44,780 nt of DNA from Candidatus Eiseniibacteriota bacterium (GCA_025351485.1 JANXVU010000075.1:1-44780), one strand, 5' to 3'; numbered from the stretch's first letter, positions 1-8,304 are shown. Made by a program: numbers and translations. The notes: generated from the sequence alone by a model not told the origin.

Positions 1-193
1 CCGCCCACGCGAGGAACATGCCGCCCTGGCCATCCGCGATGCACTTGGGGGTCCTGGAACCGAAAGTCGTGCGGGTGGTATCCACGGATGTGCCGAGAAC
101 TGTCCAGCTCGCCCACGCCGGGGAGGCGGCCAACAGGCACAGAATCGCAAGCATGTACGTGAAAGCAGGCATGGCAAGGCGCTTCGAGGGCAT
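1..193 (-). CDS. Secreted protein, N-terminal fragment cut by the window edge
   Basis: An open frame on the minus strand runs off the left edge, leaving the first 64 residues. It begins with ATG at 193, with a GGAGG ribosome site 6 bases upstream. The N-terminus is a clear Sec signal peptide: basic start (MPSKRL), hydrophobic core (YMLAILCLLAA), and a probable signal peptidase I site after SPAWA. The mature part begins SWTVLG and contains IADGQGGMFLAWA, which resembles the repeated DGxGG(x)xxAW motif of large secreted beta-propeller-like proteins in FCB bacteria. That resemblance is an inference from a short stretch. The full function cannot be told from the fragment. Confidence 0.72.
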   Translation of the reverse strand, partial: MPSKRLAMPAFTYMLAILCLLAASPAWASWTVLGTSVDTTRTTFGSRTPKCIADGQGGMFLAWA

Positions 194-240
194 GGGAGTC
201 CTCCGATGAGGCCGCTGTCGTGCACGGATCGTCGGGGAGG

Positions 241-249
241 ATTATAGCA
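241..249 (-). promoter_or_regulatory. Extended -10 promoter for the left-edge secreted gene
   Basis: Read on the minus strand the bases are TGCTATAAT, a perfect extended -10 element (TGnTATAAT). It lies about 48 bases upstream of the ATG at 193. No good -35 hexamer stands 17 bases further upstream, as is common for extended -10 promoters. The predicted transcript would have a leader of about 40 bases containing the GGAGG site. Confidence 0.5.
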
Positions 250-316
250 AGATTCCGGGAATGGGGCCGTTCTTTTCGCCCTCGGGCGACTTCACCGAAG
301 TGGCCACGGCCTCCCG

Positions 317-856
317 CTACAGCCCCTCCCCGGGCTGGGTGGGCTCCATCCGCAGTGCATTGTTGAACCGGTTGAAGTAGTTGAACACCCCGACGACCAT
401 GGTGATCTCGACGATCTGGCCCTCGTCCCAGGAGGAGCGCATTCGCGCCACCAGCGCGTCGTCCACGTTGTTGGAATCGGAGTTCACCCGGTCGGCCCAG
501 GCCAGGGCGGCCCGCTCAGGCTCGCTGAAGGGGCCGGATTCGTACTCGAGGATGTTCTCCAATTGCTCCACGGTCGCTCCGTACCGTCCTGCCAGGACGG
601 TGTGCGAGCGCAGTCAATAGACGCAGTTGTTCCGGCGGCTCACCAGGACCGTGACCAGTTCCTTCAACAGCGGCGGCACCGTGCCTTCGCTCATGACCAT
701 GCTGTAGTGGGAGATCATGGTCTTGAGGTGCGAGGGGCGCTGCGCGACCACCCGGAACATGTTTGGAACATTTCCCCGCTCCCGGCCAAACTTCTCGTAG
801 ATCTCCTTCACCGCGGGCGGGACTTCTTCCTTGGTCAAACGCTTCAGAATGGACAT
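317..856 (-). CDS. AhpD-like alkylhydroperoxidase, probable selenoprotein (Sec81 encoded by UGA)
   Basis: Carboxymuconolactone decarboxylase/AhpD-family protein, a thiol peroxidase fold using a CxxC pair. The frame from ATG 856 (GGAGG 5 bases upstream) is interrupted only by TGA at 614-616 and resumes in the same frame to TAG at 317, giving 179 residues when UGA is read as an amino acid. The UGA falls exactly on the second cysteine of the motif: E68, then C78 twelve residues on, then V-Y-U81, then H85 four residues after U. These spacings match E118/C130/C133/H137 of Mycobacterium AhpD. The sequence on both sides is ordinary family sequence, including FNYFNRFNNALR near the end. A bSECIS-like hairpin follows the UGA. 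CxxU forms of AhpD-like proteins are known in other bacteria. The alternative is a pseudogene made by one TGC-to-TGA change. The gene is divergent from actA. Confidence 0.82.
575..616 (-). promoter_or_regulatory. Candidate bacterial SECIS element with its UGA codon
   Basis: On the minus strand, UGA at 616-614 is followed by a perfect 8-bp hairpin, ACCGUCCU pairing with AGGACGGU (601-594 with 590-583), closed by the three-base loop GGC (593-591). Twenty bases separate UGA from the first loop G, within the 16-37 range used for bacterial SECIS elements, and the first two loop bases are both G, as SelB recognition needs. A second helix, CGCUC with GAGCG (610-606 with 579-575), extends the stem across a small internal loop. 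The hairpin lies inside the coding region, as expected in bacteria. Confidence 0.75.
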
Positions 857-1066
857 GGCGCCTCCGCTATGGGGTCCGGGCGGAGTCTCGCGGGGCGGGG
901 GGAAAGCGTCAAGGGAAGAGACCTTCCAGCGCCCCCGGAATCCTGTTGCGGGCCGGATTCCTCTTGGGCTAGTCTCCGGCTCGATACCCCGCCAGGCCCG
1001 GCCGCAACTTGGTCCAATCGTTGGCAATCCGTTAGGCAGCTTCGAACGAGGGTGGAGCACAGGTCT

Positions 1067-1086
1067 TTTGTGAATCATTTCACAAA
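1067..1086. promoter_or_regulatory. CRP/FNR-family operator palindrome upstream of actA
   Basis: The bases TTTGTGAA-TCAT-TTCACAAA form a perfect inverted repeat with 8-base arms and a 4-base spacer. It contains TGTGA-N6-TCACA, the core consensus of E. coli CRP sites. Its centre (1076.5) is about 85 bases upstream of the start point predicted from the promoter at 1127-1155, a spacing compatible with class I activation. It lies between the divergent selenoprotein gene and actA and could serve either. The regulator is not in this window. Confidence 0.6.
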
Positions 1087-1126
1087 TCGTCGAGGGACGC
1101 CGCCCATCGCCGGTGGAGGTTTTCGT

Positions 1127-1155
1127 TTGACTTCGATCCGATCCTTCACTAGGTT
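1127..1155 (+). promoter_or_regulatory. Sigma70-like promoter of the act operon
   Basis: TTGACT (1127-1132), a 17-base spacer, and TAGGTT (1150-1155). The -35 matches consensus in 5 of 6 positions; the -10 is weak, which suits an activator-dependent promoter next to the palindrome at 1067-1086. Predicted transcription would start near 1162, only about 9 bases before the actA ATG, and no clear Shine-Dalgarno site is visible there. Confidence 0.4.
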
Positions 1156-1170
1156 AGCCGCTCGGAACCT

Positions 1171-1761
1171 ATGAAGACATATTTCCTTCCCTTGACCGCG
1201 CTTGCCGCGGTGACCATTCTTGCCGCCGCGTTGAGCGGTTGCAGCCCCGCTCGGGGGTCCGAGACCAAGGACGGCCTCATTACCGTGCCCGCCAGCGAGC
1301 ACGGGAACCCGTCTTCGGCCCCGGTCCAGCCCGTCGATTACCGTCATAGCATCCATGCGGGCCAGTACAAGATCCCCTGCCTCTACTGTCACAGTTACGC
1401 GGACAAGTCGCCCGTCGCGAACGTTCCGGCGGTGTCCACGTGCATGAACTGCCACCGCATCATCGCGGGCTCGACGCCTTATAATCAGCAGGAAATCGCG
1501 AAGGTCGTGGATTACTGGACCAAGGGGCAGCCGATTCCCTGGGTGAGCATCCACCGCCTGCCCGACCACGCGTACTTCAGCCACAAGCGGCACGTGAAGG
1601 CCGGGATGCAATGCCAGACCTGCCACGGCCCGATCCAGAACATGGACCACGTGTATCAGTATTCGTCCCTGAAGATGGGCTGGTGCGTGACGTGCCACAA
1701 AGCCAACCTGCACAACGCCCAGTTCGCCACCAGCATTGACTGTTACACATGCCACAAGTAG
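1171..1761 (+). CDS. actA: Alternative Complex III subunit ActA, pentaheme cytochrome c
   Basis: Periplasmic electron-transfer subunit of the quinol:cytochrome c/HiPIP oxidoreductase that replaces the bc1 complex. The 196-residue protein has exactly five CxxCH heme c sites (C70-H74, C91-H95, C148-H152, C172-H176, C191-H195), as in characterised ActA proteins. The N-terminus is a lipoprotein signal: hydrophobic stretch, then lipobox LSGC with the lipidated cysteine at C24, so it is probably tethered to the membrane. It is the first gene of actABCDEF; the next gene starts 7 bases after its stop. No strong ribosome site precedes the ATG. The identification rests on heme count, size and gene order. 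Confidence 0.93.
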   Translation: MKTYFLPLTALAAVTILAAALSGCSPARGSETKDGLITVPASEHGNPSSAPVQPVDYRHSIHAGQYKIPCLYCHSYADKSPVANVPAVSTCMNCHRIIAGSTPYNQQEIAKVVDYWTKGQPIPWVSIHRLPDHAYFSHKRHVKAGMQCQTCHGPIQNMDHVYQYSSLKMGWCVTCHKANLHNAQFATSIDCYTCHK

Positions 1762-1768
1762 AGGGACT

Positions 1769-4705
1769 ATGTCGGGCGGCTTGAAGCGTCGTGACTTTCT
1801 AAAGCTGGTGGGGGTCGGCGGCGCCGGCCTGGCTCTCAGCTCCTGTAAAAAGGAGACTGAGAAGCTGATCCCGTTTGTCCAGCAGCCCGAAGACATCATT
1901 CCGGGGATCCCGACCTACTACGCCAGTTCCTGCCGCGACTGCGCCGCCGGATGCGGCCTGGTGGTCAAGACCCGGGAAGGCCGCGTCATCAAGCTGGACG
2001 GCAACGCCGACCACCCGGTCAACCGCGGCGGCCTGTGCGCCCGCGGGCACGGCGCGCTCCAGGACCTCTACAACCCCGACCGCCTGCGCACCCCGGTGAA
2101 AAAGAACGGCTCCGCCTGGGACAAGATCTCCTGGGACGACGCCATCGCGCTGCTGGCCCAGAAGGCCAAGGCCGCCGGCGCCAGGACCGCCGTGCTGACC
2201 GGCCACGAGACGGGCTCGGTGGACGCGCTGATCGGGGAGTGGATGAAGGCCCTGGCGTCCCCACACCATCTGCGCTACGAGGCTTTCGGCTTCGAGCCGC
2301 TCCGCGAGGCCACCCGGATCGCTTTCGGCAAGGCCGTCGTGCCCAGCTACCACTTTGACAAGGCCAAGCTGGTGTTCAGCTTCGGCGCTGACTTCCTGCA
2401 GGACTGGACCAGCCCGGTGAAGGCCGCCAGGGGCATGGCCGACGCCCGCGGCGGAAAGTCCGACGGACAGCGCTACGTCGCATTCGATGCGCGCCCGAAC
2501 CTGGCCGCCTCCAACGCCGACGAGCACGTTTCCATCAAGCCCGGCTCCGATATGGCCGTAGCCTTGGGGCTGCTGCACGTGATCGCCTCGGAAAACCTGG
2601 GCTCGGTCCCGGGCGGGGCGCCCGCGGGCTTTGACCCGGCGTCCGTGGAAGCCCTTTCGGGAGTCAAGCAGGACTCCCTCAAGCGGCTGGCGCGCGAGTT
2701 CGCGAAGACCCGGCCGGGTCTCGCGGTGGCCGGCGGAGTGGCGACGCAGGGCGACAACGCCACGGCGCTGTGCCTTGCGGTGCACTTGCTGAACGCCGCG
2801 GTCGGCGCGGTGGGGACCACCGTGGACCTGGACGGCGCCATGCGCATGGAAAACTTGGCCTCGGCCCGCGATCTGGTGGAACTTGGCAAGAAGATGGCGG
2901 CCAAGGAAATCGAATTGCTGGTGGTGTACGGGCCGAATCCGCTTTACACCTTGCCCAGGTCACTCGCTTTCCAGGCCGCCATGCAGGCCGTGCCGTTCAA
3001 GGTGAGCTTTGCCCGGCAATTGGACGAGACTTCCGAGCTGTGCGACCTGATCCTGCCGGTCAGCCACCCGCTCGAATCGTGGGACGACGCCGAGCCGGTG
3101 GCCGGCGTGCGCAACCTGATGCAGCCCGCCATGCGCCCGGTGTTCGGCTCGCGCTCGGCCGGTGAAGTGGTGTTCGCGGCGGCCAAGCAGAACGGCGCCA
3201 CCCCGCGCGGAGCGGACTTCCTGGGCTACATGCAGGAGCAGTGGAAGGGCGCCCAGTCGGGCGGCGACTTCGACGCATTCTGGGAAAAGGCGGTCCAGTC
3301 GGGCGGCGTGTGGAATCCGCCGGCCGCGCAGCCGCACGGTTTTGCCGGCACTGTAAACGTGAAGTGGGCGGCCCCGAAACTGCAGGGCTCCGATTCCGAC
3401 CCGGTGCTGATGCTGGTCCCGACCGCCCACATGTACGACGGCCGCGGCGCCAACAAGCCGTGGATGCAGGAAGTGCCCGATCCGGTCACCAAGACCATGT
3501 GGCACACCTGGGCCGAGATCTCGCCCACCATGGCCAAGAAGCTCGGGGTCACCGAGGACGGCGACCTGCTGGACATCGAAGGACTGGAAGAAAAGCTGAA
3601 CGTGCGCGCCTACATCCACGACGGGCTGCGCGACGACGTGGTGGCGATCAGCCTGGGCCAGGGCCACACCAGCTACGGCCGGTACGCCAAGGACCGCGGC
3701 GTGAACGCCATGACCGCGATGCGCCCGGTGATGGACGAAGCCTCCGGCGCCCTGGCCTTCATGCAGGCCCGCGCCAAGGTCACCCGCGCCGGAGGGCACA
3801 AGAAGCTTTCGCTGGCCCAGGGCGGCAGCGACCAGCTTGGCCGCGGCATCGCCCAGACGGTGACGATCGATGAACTGCTGCACCCCAAGCCGGCTCCGAA
3901 GTACCCGGGCAACGACGACTTCGAGGTCGAGGGGACGTACGTTCCGAACTACAAGAAGGAATACGAGAAGCACCCGCTGAGCGGCAATCCGATGATGACC
4001 AAGCACCGCTGGGGCATGGCCATCGACCTGGACCGCTGCACCGGCTGCAGCGCCTGCGTCACGGCGTGCTACACCGAGAACAACATCCAGATCGTGGGAG
4101 AAAACGAGACCTGGAAGCGCCGCGACATGGGCTGGATCCGGATTGAAAAGTACCTCGAGCACGGAGCCGACGGCTCGGTCGAGGTGCGCATGGTGCCCAT
4201 GGCCTGCCAGCAGTGCGATAACGCCCCGTGCGAGTACGTGTGCCCGGTATACGCCACGTACCACAATCCGGAAGGCATCAGCGCCCAGATCTACAACCGG
4301 TGCATCGGCACCCGTTACTGCGCCAACAACTGCCCGTACCGCGCGCGCAAGTTCAACTACCAGGAGCCGGTAATTCCGGAGCCGCTGAACTGGCAGTTGA
4401 ACCCGGATGTGACGGTGCGCAGCAAGGGCGTCATGGAAAAGTGCAGCTTCTGCATCCAGCGCATCCGCGTGGGCCGCGACGCCGCCAAGGACGAGGGCCG
4501 CGACATCAAGGACGGCGAGGTGGTCACCGCGTGCGCCCAGAGCTGCCCCACGCAGGCGATCGTCTTCGGTGACCAGAACGACCCGGGCAGCCGGGTGAGC
4601 CAGATCGCGAAGGACCCGCGCGGCTACAAGGTGCTGGAGATCCTCAACACGCAGCCGAACATTCACTACCTCAAGCGCGTGCGGCGCGAGGCGGCGAAGG
4701 TCTAA
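1769..4705 (+). CDS. actB: Alternative Complex III subunit ActB, molybdopterin-like plus iron-sulfur domains
   Basis: A 978-residue fusion of a molybdopterin-oxidoreductase-like domain (about 50-720) and a ferredoxin-like domain (about 745-970). It starts with a twin-arginine signal (RRDFLK, residues 7-12) followed by a lipobox-like LSSC at C26, so it is probably Tat-exported and lipidated. An N-terminal Cys set C55, C58, C62, C90 is kept. The C-terminal domain has the four-cluster pattern: CTGCSACVTAC, CQQCDNAPCEYVC, CIGTRYCANNC, and CSFC...CAQSC. In solved ACIII structures the first domain holds no molybdenum and the second carries three 4Fe-4S and one 3Fe-4S clusters that pass electrons towards ActA; the same role is inferred here. 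An upstream in-frame start at 1736 would overlap actA and spoil the Tat signal, so ATG 1769 is chosen. Confidence 0.94.
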   Translation: MSGGLKRRDFLKLVGVGGAGLALSSCKKETEKLIPFVQQPEDIIPGIPTYYASSCRDCAAGCGLVVKTREGRVIKLDGNADHPVNRGGLCARGHGALQDLYNPDRLRTPVKKNGSAWDKISWDDAIALLAQKAKAAGARTAVLTGHETGSVDALIGEWMKALASPHHLRYEAFGFEPLREATRIAFGKAVVPSYHFDKAKLVFSFGADFLQDWTSPVKAARGMADARGGKSDGQRYVAFDARPNLAASNADEHVSIKPGSDMAVALGLLHVIASENLGSVPGGAPAGFDPASVEALSGVKQDSLKRLAREFAKTRPGLAVAGGVATQGDNATALCLAVHLLNAAVGAVGTTVDLDGAMRMENLASARDLVELGKKMAAKEIELLVVYGPNPLYTLPRSLAFQAAMQAVPFKVSFARQLDETSELCDLILPVSHPLESWDDAEPVAGVRNLMQPAMRPVFGSRSAGEVVFAAAKQNGATPRGADFLGYMQEQWKGAQSGGDFDAFWEKAVQSGGVWNPPAAQPHGFAGTVNVKWAAPKLQGSDSDPVLMLVPTAHMYDGRGANKPWMQEVPDPVTKTMWHTWAEISPTMAKKLGVTEDGDLLDIEGLEEKLNVRAYIHDGLRDDVVAISLGQGHTSYGRYAKDRGVNAMTAMRPVMDEASGALAFMQARAKVTRAGGHKKLSLAQGGSDQLGRGIAQTVTIDELLHPKPAPKYPGNDDFEVEGTYVPNYKKEYEKHPLSGNPMMTKHRWGMAIDLDRCTGCSACVTACYTENNIQIVGENETWKRRDMGWIRIEKYLEHGADGSVEVRMVPMACQQCDNAPCEYVCPVYATYHNPEGISAQIYNRCIGTRYCANNCPYRARKFNYQEPVIPEPLNWQLNPDVTVRSKGVMEKCSFCIQRIRVGRDAAKDEGRDIKDGEVVTACAQSCPTQAIVFGDQNDPGSRVSQIAKDPRGYKVLEILNTQPNIHYLKRVRREAAKV

Positions 4706-4714
4706 GGGACGGAT

Positions 4715-6058
4715 ATGGAAACCGCGGTAGCGACGAAGGAACCGAAATACCAGGACGTCAATCCCGACATTCTGGCCACGCTCGGCGGCATGGGCAAGCT
4801 CTACTGGGCTTCCCTGGCGCTGTGCGTGCTGCTGGTGATCTGGGGCGGGGCCTGCTGGACCTACCAGATCTACAACGGCATGTGGGTGTATGGCGCGACC
4901 TACCCCGCCGTGTGGGGTACCTACATCGTCAACTTCGTGTTCTGGGTGGGTATCGCCCACTCCGGCACGCTGATCTCGGCCATCCTATTCCTGCTGCGGG
5001 CCAAGTTCCGAAGGGCCATCTATCGATGCGCCGAGGCCATGACCGTGTTCGCGGTCATGACCGCCGGGCTCTTCCCGGTGTTGCACGTCGGCCGCCCGTG
5101 GTTCATCTACTTCGCGCTTCCGTACCCAAACCAGCGCCAGCTGTGGGTGAACTTCCGCTCCCCGCTGGTGTGGGACGTGTTCGCGGTCAGCACCTACTTC
5201 ACGGTGAGCTCCCTGTTCCTGTACACCGGCTTGATCCCGGACATCGCCGCCGCGCGCGACGCCGTCAAGCCGGGCATCCGCAAGTTCGTCTACACGTTGC
5301 TCTCGCTGGGCTGGCGCGGCACCGACCGCGAGTGGAAGCACTTCAACGGCGCCTACATCTACCTGGCCGCCTTCGCGACCCCGCTGGTGCTCTCGGTGCA
5401 CAGCGTGGTTTCCTGGGACTTCGCCATGTCCATCAACCCGGGCTGGCACAGCACCATCTTCGCGCCGTACTTCGTGGCCGGCGCCATCTTCTCGGGCGTC
5501 GGGATGGTGATCACCATCATGGTGCCGCTGCGCAAGATGCTCAAGCTGGAGCGCTGGGTCACCATCGACCATTTCGACAAGATGGCCAAGCTGTGCCTGT
5601 TCACCTCGATGATCGTGGGCTACGCGTACTTCACCGAGTTCTTCCTGGTGTGGTACCACGGCAACGAGTTCGAGGTGGAGGTGTTCCGGAACCGCTTCTT
5701 CGGCCCGATGTGGGCGGCCGGCTGGATGATGCTGGCGTGCAACGTGTTCTTCCCAATCTTGTTATTCTGGAAGAAGGTTCGCACCAACCTGACCATGCTG
5801 TGGATCCTGTCGCTGTTCGTGAACGTGGGCATGTGGCTGGAGCGTTTTGTGATCGTGGTCCAGTCGCTGACCCGCCCGTTCCTGCCGTACGTGAACACCC
5901 AGATCTACCGCATCGGATTCGTGGAGACCGGGATCTTCTTTGGGAGTTTCGGTTGGTTCTTCATGTGGTTCCTGCTGTTCACGCGCTTCCTGCCGATCGT
6001 GGCCATCGCCGAAGTGAAGGAAATCCTGCCCTTCACCAAGAAAGCGAAGGTGGCCTAG
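4715..6058 (+). CDS. actC: Alternative Complex III subunit ActC, NrfD-like quinol-binding membrane protein
   Basis: A 447-residue polytopic membrane protein of the NrfD/PsrC family with about ten hydrophobic segments and a soluble N-terminal tail of about 25 residues. In ACIII, ActC holds the periplasm-side quinol site that feeds electrons to the 3Fe-4S cluster of ActB. The sequence keeps the family patterns HSGTLISAILFLLRA in the second helix region and the HSVVSWDFAMS segment, with several charged residues inside helices (for example HVGRPWF). It lies 9 bases after actB, and its stop codon is followed directly by the actD ATG, so translation is coupled. Confidence 0.94.
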   Translation: METAVATKEPKYQDVNPDILATLGGMGKLYWASLALCVLLVIWGGACWTYQIYNGMWVYGATYPAVWGTYIVNFVFWVGIAHSGTLISAILFLLRAKFRRAIYRCAEAMTVFAVMTAGLFPVLHVGRPWFIYFALPYPNQRQLWVNFRSPLVWDVFAVSTYFTVSSLFLYTGLIPDIAAARDAVKPGIRKFVYTLLSLGWRGTDREWKHFNGAYIYLAAFATPLVLSVHSVVSWDFAMSINPGWHSTIFAPYFVAGAIFSGVGMVITIMVPLRKMLKLERWVTIDHFDKMAKLCLFTSMIVGYAYFTEFFLVWYHGNEFEVEVFRNRFFGPMWAAGWMMLACNVFFPILLFWKKVRTNLTMLWILSLFVNVGMWLERFVIVVQSLTRPFLPYVNTQIYRIGFVETGIFFGSFGWFFMWFLLFTRFLPIVAIAEVKEILPFTKKAKVA

Positions 6059-6568
6059 ATGAAGCCGCAGGGAGTCCTGGGGATCTTCGGAGACATGGAC
6101 ACCGCGTGCGAGGCGATTCGCGAGCTCAAGTCCTCGGGCTACGGCCGCCTGGAAGTGCTCTCTCCGGCGCCGCACCACGAGCTGGAGCACGCCCTGGACG
6201 ACGGCCCGAGCGGGGTGAAGTGGTTCACCCTGACCGGCGCGCTCACCGGGCTGGCCTCGGCCATCGCCCTCACCACCTGGACCTCCAACGACTGGCCGCT
6301 GGTGACGGGGGGCAAGCCCATCGTCATCTCGCCCGGGTACTTCGTGATCATGTTCGAGCTGACCGTTCTGTTCTCGGCCATCTTCAGCCTGACCGGATTC
6401 ATCGTGCTGTCCAGGCTGCCGCACACGCGCCTGCGGGTGGGCTACGACGAGCGCTTCTCGGACGCCTCGATCGGGATCTGGCTGCCGGTGGCCCGCGAAA
6501 AATTCGACGCCGCGACCGCCGCCCTGAAAAAGCACGGCGCGGAGGAGGTCAAGCTTGAGACGCGTTAG
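6059..6568 (+). CDS. actD: Alternative Complex III subunit ActD (DUF3341)
   Basis: A 169-residue DUF3341 protein. It begins with a soluble ferredoxin-like segment (GVLGIFGDMDTACEAIREL) and then has a helical hairpin: one membrane segment near residues 58-77 and a second near 96-120, followed by a cytoplasmic tail. In ACIII this subunit packs against the membrane part and has no redox cofactor. It begins on the base after the actC stop and overlaps actE by 14 bases. Confidence 0.92.
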   Translation: MKPQGVLGIFGDMDTACEAIRELKSSGYGRLEVLSPAPHHELEHALDDGPSGVKWFTLTGALTGLASAIALTTWTSNDWPLVTGGKPIVISPGYFVIMFELTVLFSAIFSLTGFIVLSRLPHTRLRVGYDERFSDASIGIWLPVAREKFDAATAALKKHGAEEVKLETR

Positions 6569-7049
6569 CCTGGCCCTTTCCGCCATCCTGGTCCTGGCCG
6601 CCAGCGGAGCGCACGCGTTCCCGTGGAGCAAGGACATGCGCCGCACCCCGGCGATCTGGCCGCAGTCTCCTCCGGGAGGCGCTGCCCGCATCCCGATGGA
6701 TTCGGTGGTCTCCACGCAGGGCAAGCACGACCAGAAGCTCAACCTGGAACTGGCCACCAAGATGCCGAACCTGATGCCGCGCAGCACGGAGTCCGAGGCC
6801 CGCGGGCAGGCGACCTTCGAGCGCTACTGTTACCCCTGCCACGGCATGAAGGGGCAGGGCGACGGGCTGGTGGGCCGGCTGGTGGGGGCCCCGAACCTGA
6901 CCCTGGAGCTCACGCAGGGCCGCTCCGACGGCTACATCTACTTCTACATCCGGCACGGCGGAATCCTGATGCCGAGCTACGGCTACGGCGTGCAGCCCAA
7001 GGATGCCTGGGACGTGGTCAACTACGTTAGAAAGCTGCAGGGCAAATGA
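6555..7049 (+). CDS. actE: Alternative Complex III subunit ActE, monoheme cytochrome c
   Basis: A 164-residue exported cytochrome with one class I heme c site, CYPCH at 92-96, and a probable axial methionine at M139 (GGILMPSYG). The N-terminus is a standard Sec signal (MRRVSLALSAILVLAASGAHA) with a signal peptidase I site before F22. No lipobox is present, so lipid anchoring of this subunit is not evident here. The start is TTG at 6555, inside the end of actD, preceded by GGAGGAGG about 7 bases upstream. Its stop overlaps the actF ATG in an ATGA junction. Confidence 0.92.
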   Translation: MRRVSLALSAILVLAASGAHAFPWSKDMRRTPAIWPQSPPGGAARIPMDSVVSTQGKHDQKLNLELATKMPNLMPRSTESEARGQATFERYCYPCHGMKGQGDGLVGRLVGAPNLTLELTQGRSDGYIYFYIRHGGILMPSYGYGVQPKDAWDVVNYVRKLQGK

Positions 7050-8296
7050 GCGACTCCAAGCAGGCCGCATTTCCGGTGACGCTGCCCCGGCAGGCCCCCC
7101 GGGGCCTGAGCATGCTGATGCTGCTGTTCGCGCTGGTGGGGGCGATCGCCTTTTACATGGGTCTGCAGGCCGACCCGGCCCGCGCGTGGCGCGCCTACCT
7201 GGTGAGCGTGATGTTCTTCACCGGGCTCTCGCTGGCCGGCGTGGTCTGGGGCGCGGCATCGCGCCTTGCCAACGGCCGCTTCGCCCGCCCGCTCCTCCGG
7301 ATCATGGAAGGGCTGGGAACCTTCCAGTTCGTTTCGTTCTTCCTGATCGTGATCTTCCTGATGTTCGGCGCCCGGCACGTGTACCCGTGGATCCACGAGG
7401 TGTACAAGCCGGTGCCCTGGTGGCTCACGCTCCAGAACGTGACCGTGCGCGACATCGGCGCCCTGGTGGTGCTCATGGGCGTGAACCTGTACTTCATGCG
7501 CAACTCCCTCAAGCCCGACGTGGCCGCCCTGCAGAACAAGGTGCCCGCGAATCTCCAGGGCATGTACAAGGGCTGGGCCCGGGGGTTCGGCAGCTCCGAC
7601 GTCGAGCTGGAGCGCCACCGCAAGCTGATGATGCGCACCGCCCCGGCCGTGATCATGCTTTACGGCGTGGTGTGGACCCTGATCGCCTTCGACCTGATCA
7701 TGTCCCTGGACATGGAGTTCTCCAGCAGCATGTTCGGCGGGATCGTATTCATGGGCTCGTTCCTGGGCGCCATCGCGTGCACCGCGATCATCTCGACCTT
7801 CGTCCGGAGCCACTGGAAGCTGGAAGAGGTGATCACGCCGGTCACCCTGCACGACCTGGGCAAGCTCACGTTCGCCCTCTCGGTGTTCTGGGCCTACGTC
7901 AACTGGTCGCAGTTCCTGCCCATCTGGTACGCCAAGTACAGCGACGAGCAGCACTGGATGCACATCCGCATGAACGACACCTGGAGGCCGTGGACCTTTG
8001 CCGCGATCATCCTGACCTGGGCCATCCCGTTCTTCCTGATGATGACGCTGGCCGCCAAGCGCAATCCGGCAACGCTGCGGATGTTCGCGATCGTGGTGCT
8101 GGTGGGGCTGTGGGTGGAGCGGTTCGTGACCATCGTTCCCTCGGTTTCGCCTAACGCGGTGCCGTTCGGCATCACGGAAGTGGCCACCGCCCTGGGGTTC
8201 TTCGGGCTCTTCTCGATGTGCTACCTGTGGTACCTGAACACCTTCCCGGTGCTGCCGGTGGCGGACCCGTACCAGGCGCCGGGCACCACCCACTAG
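7046..8296 (+). CDS. actF: Alternative Complex III subunit ActF, integral membrane protein
   Basis: A 416-residue membrane protein with about ten hydrophobic segments, the last gene of the act operon. ActF is a diverged relative of ActC; in characterised ACIII it sits beside ActC and is proposed to contribute to a proton path. Features seen include a short soluble N-terminus, a conserved WSQFLPIWYAK segment and WVERFVTIVPSVS near the C-terminus, both typical of the family. The start overlaps the actE stop (ATGA). A strong terminator follows 38 bases after the stop, so cytochrome oxidase genes, which often follow act operons, are not co-transcribed here. Confidence 0.92.
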   Translation: MSDSKQAAFPVTLPRQAPRGLSMLMLLFALVGAIAFYMGLQADPARAWRAYLVSVMFFTGLSLAGVVWGAASRLANGRFARPLLRIMEGLGTFQFVSFFLIVIFLMFGARHVYPWIHEVYKPVPWWLTLQNVTVRDIGALVVLMGVNLYFMRNSLKPDVAALQNKVPANLQGMYKGWARGFGSSDVELERHRKLMMRTAPAVIMLYGVVWTLIAFDLIMSLDMEFSSSMFGGIVFMGSFLGAIACTAIISTFVRSHWKLEEVITPVTLHDLGKLTFALSVFWAYVNWSQFLPIWYAKYSDEQHWMHIRMNDTWRPWTFAAIILTWAIPFFLMMTLAAKRNPATLRMFAIVVLVGLWVERFVTIVPSVSPNAVPFGITEVATALGFFGLFSMCYLWYLNTFPVLPVADPYQAPGTTH

Positions 8297-8304
8297 GATT
8301 TCAG

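Noticed and set aside
614-616. TGA read as a true stop or a pseudogene mutation in the AhpD-like gene
   Set aside because: The downstream frame is fully conserved, the codon is the catalytic position, and a SECIS-type hairpin follows. It remains the main alternative and is stated as such.
1067-1086. Palindrome as an FNR box
   Set aside because: FNR half-sites read TTGAT...ATCAA. This site has TGTGA...TCACA, closer to CRP, so only the broader family is named.
2960-4960. A 666-codon minus-strand frame opposite actB
   Set aside because: Shadow of a well-supported gene; composition very rich in His, Arg, Val and Ala, with no domains.
4822-6558. A 578-codon plus-strand frame over actC and actD
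   Set aside because: Out of frame with two recognised ACIII subunits and without any family signal.
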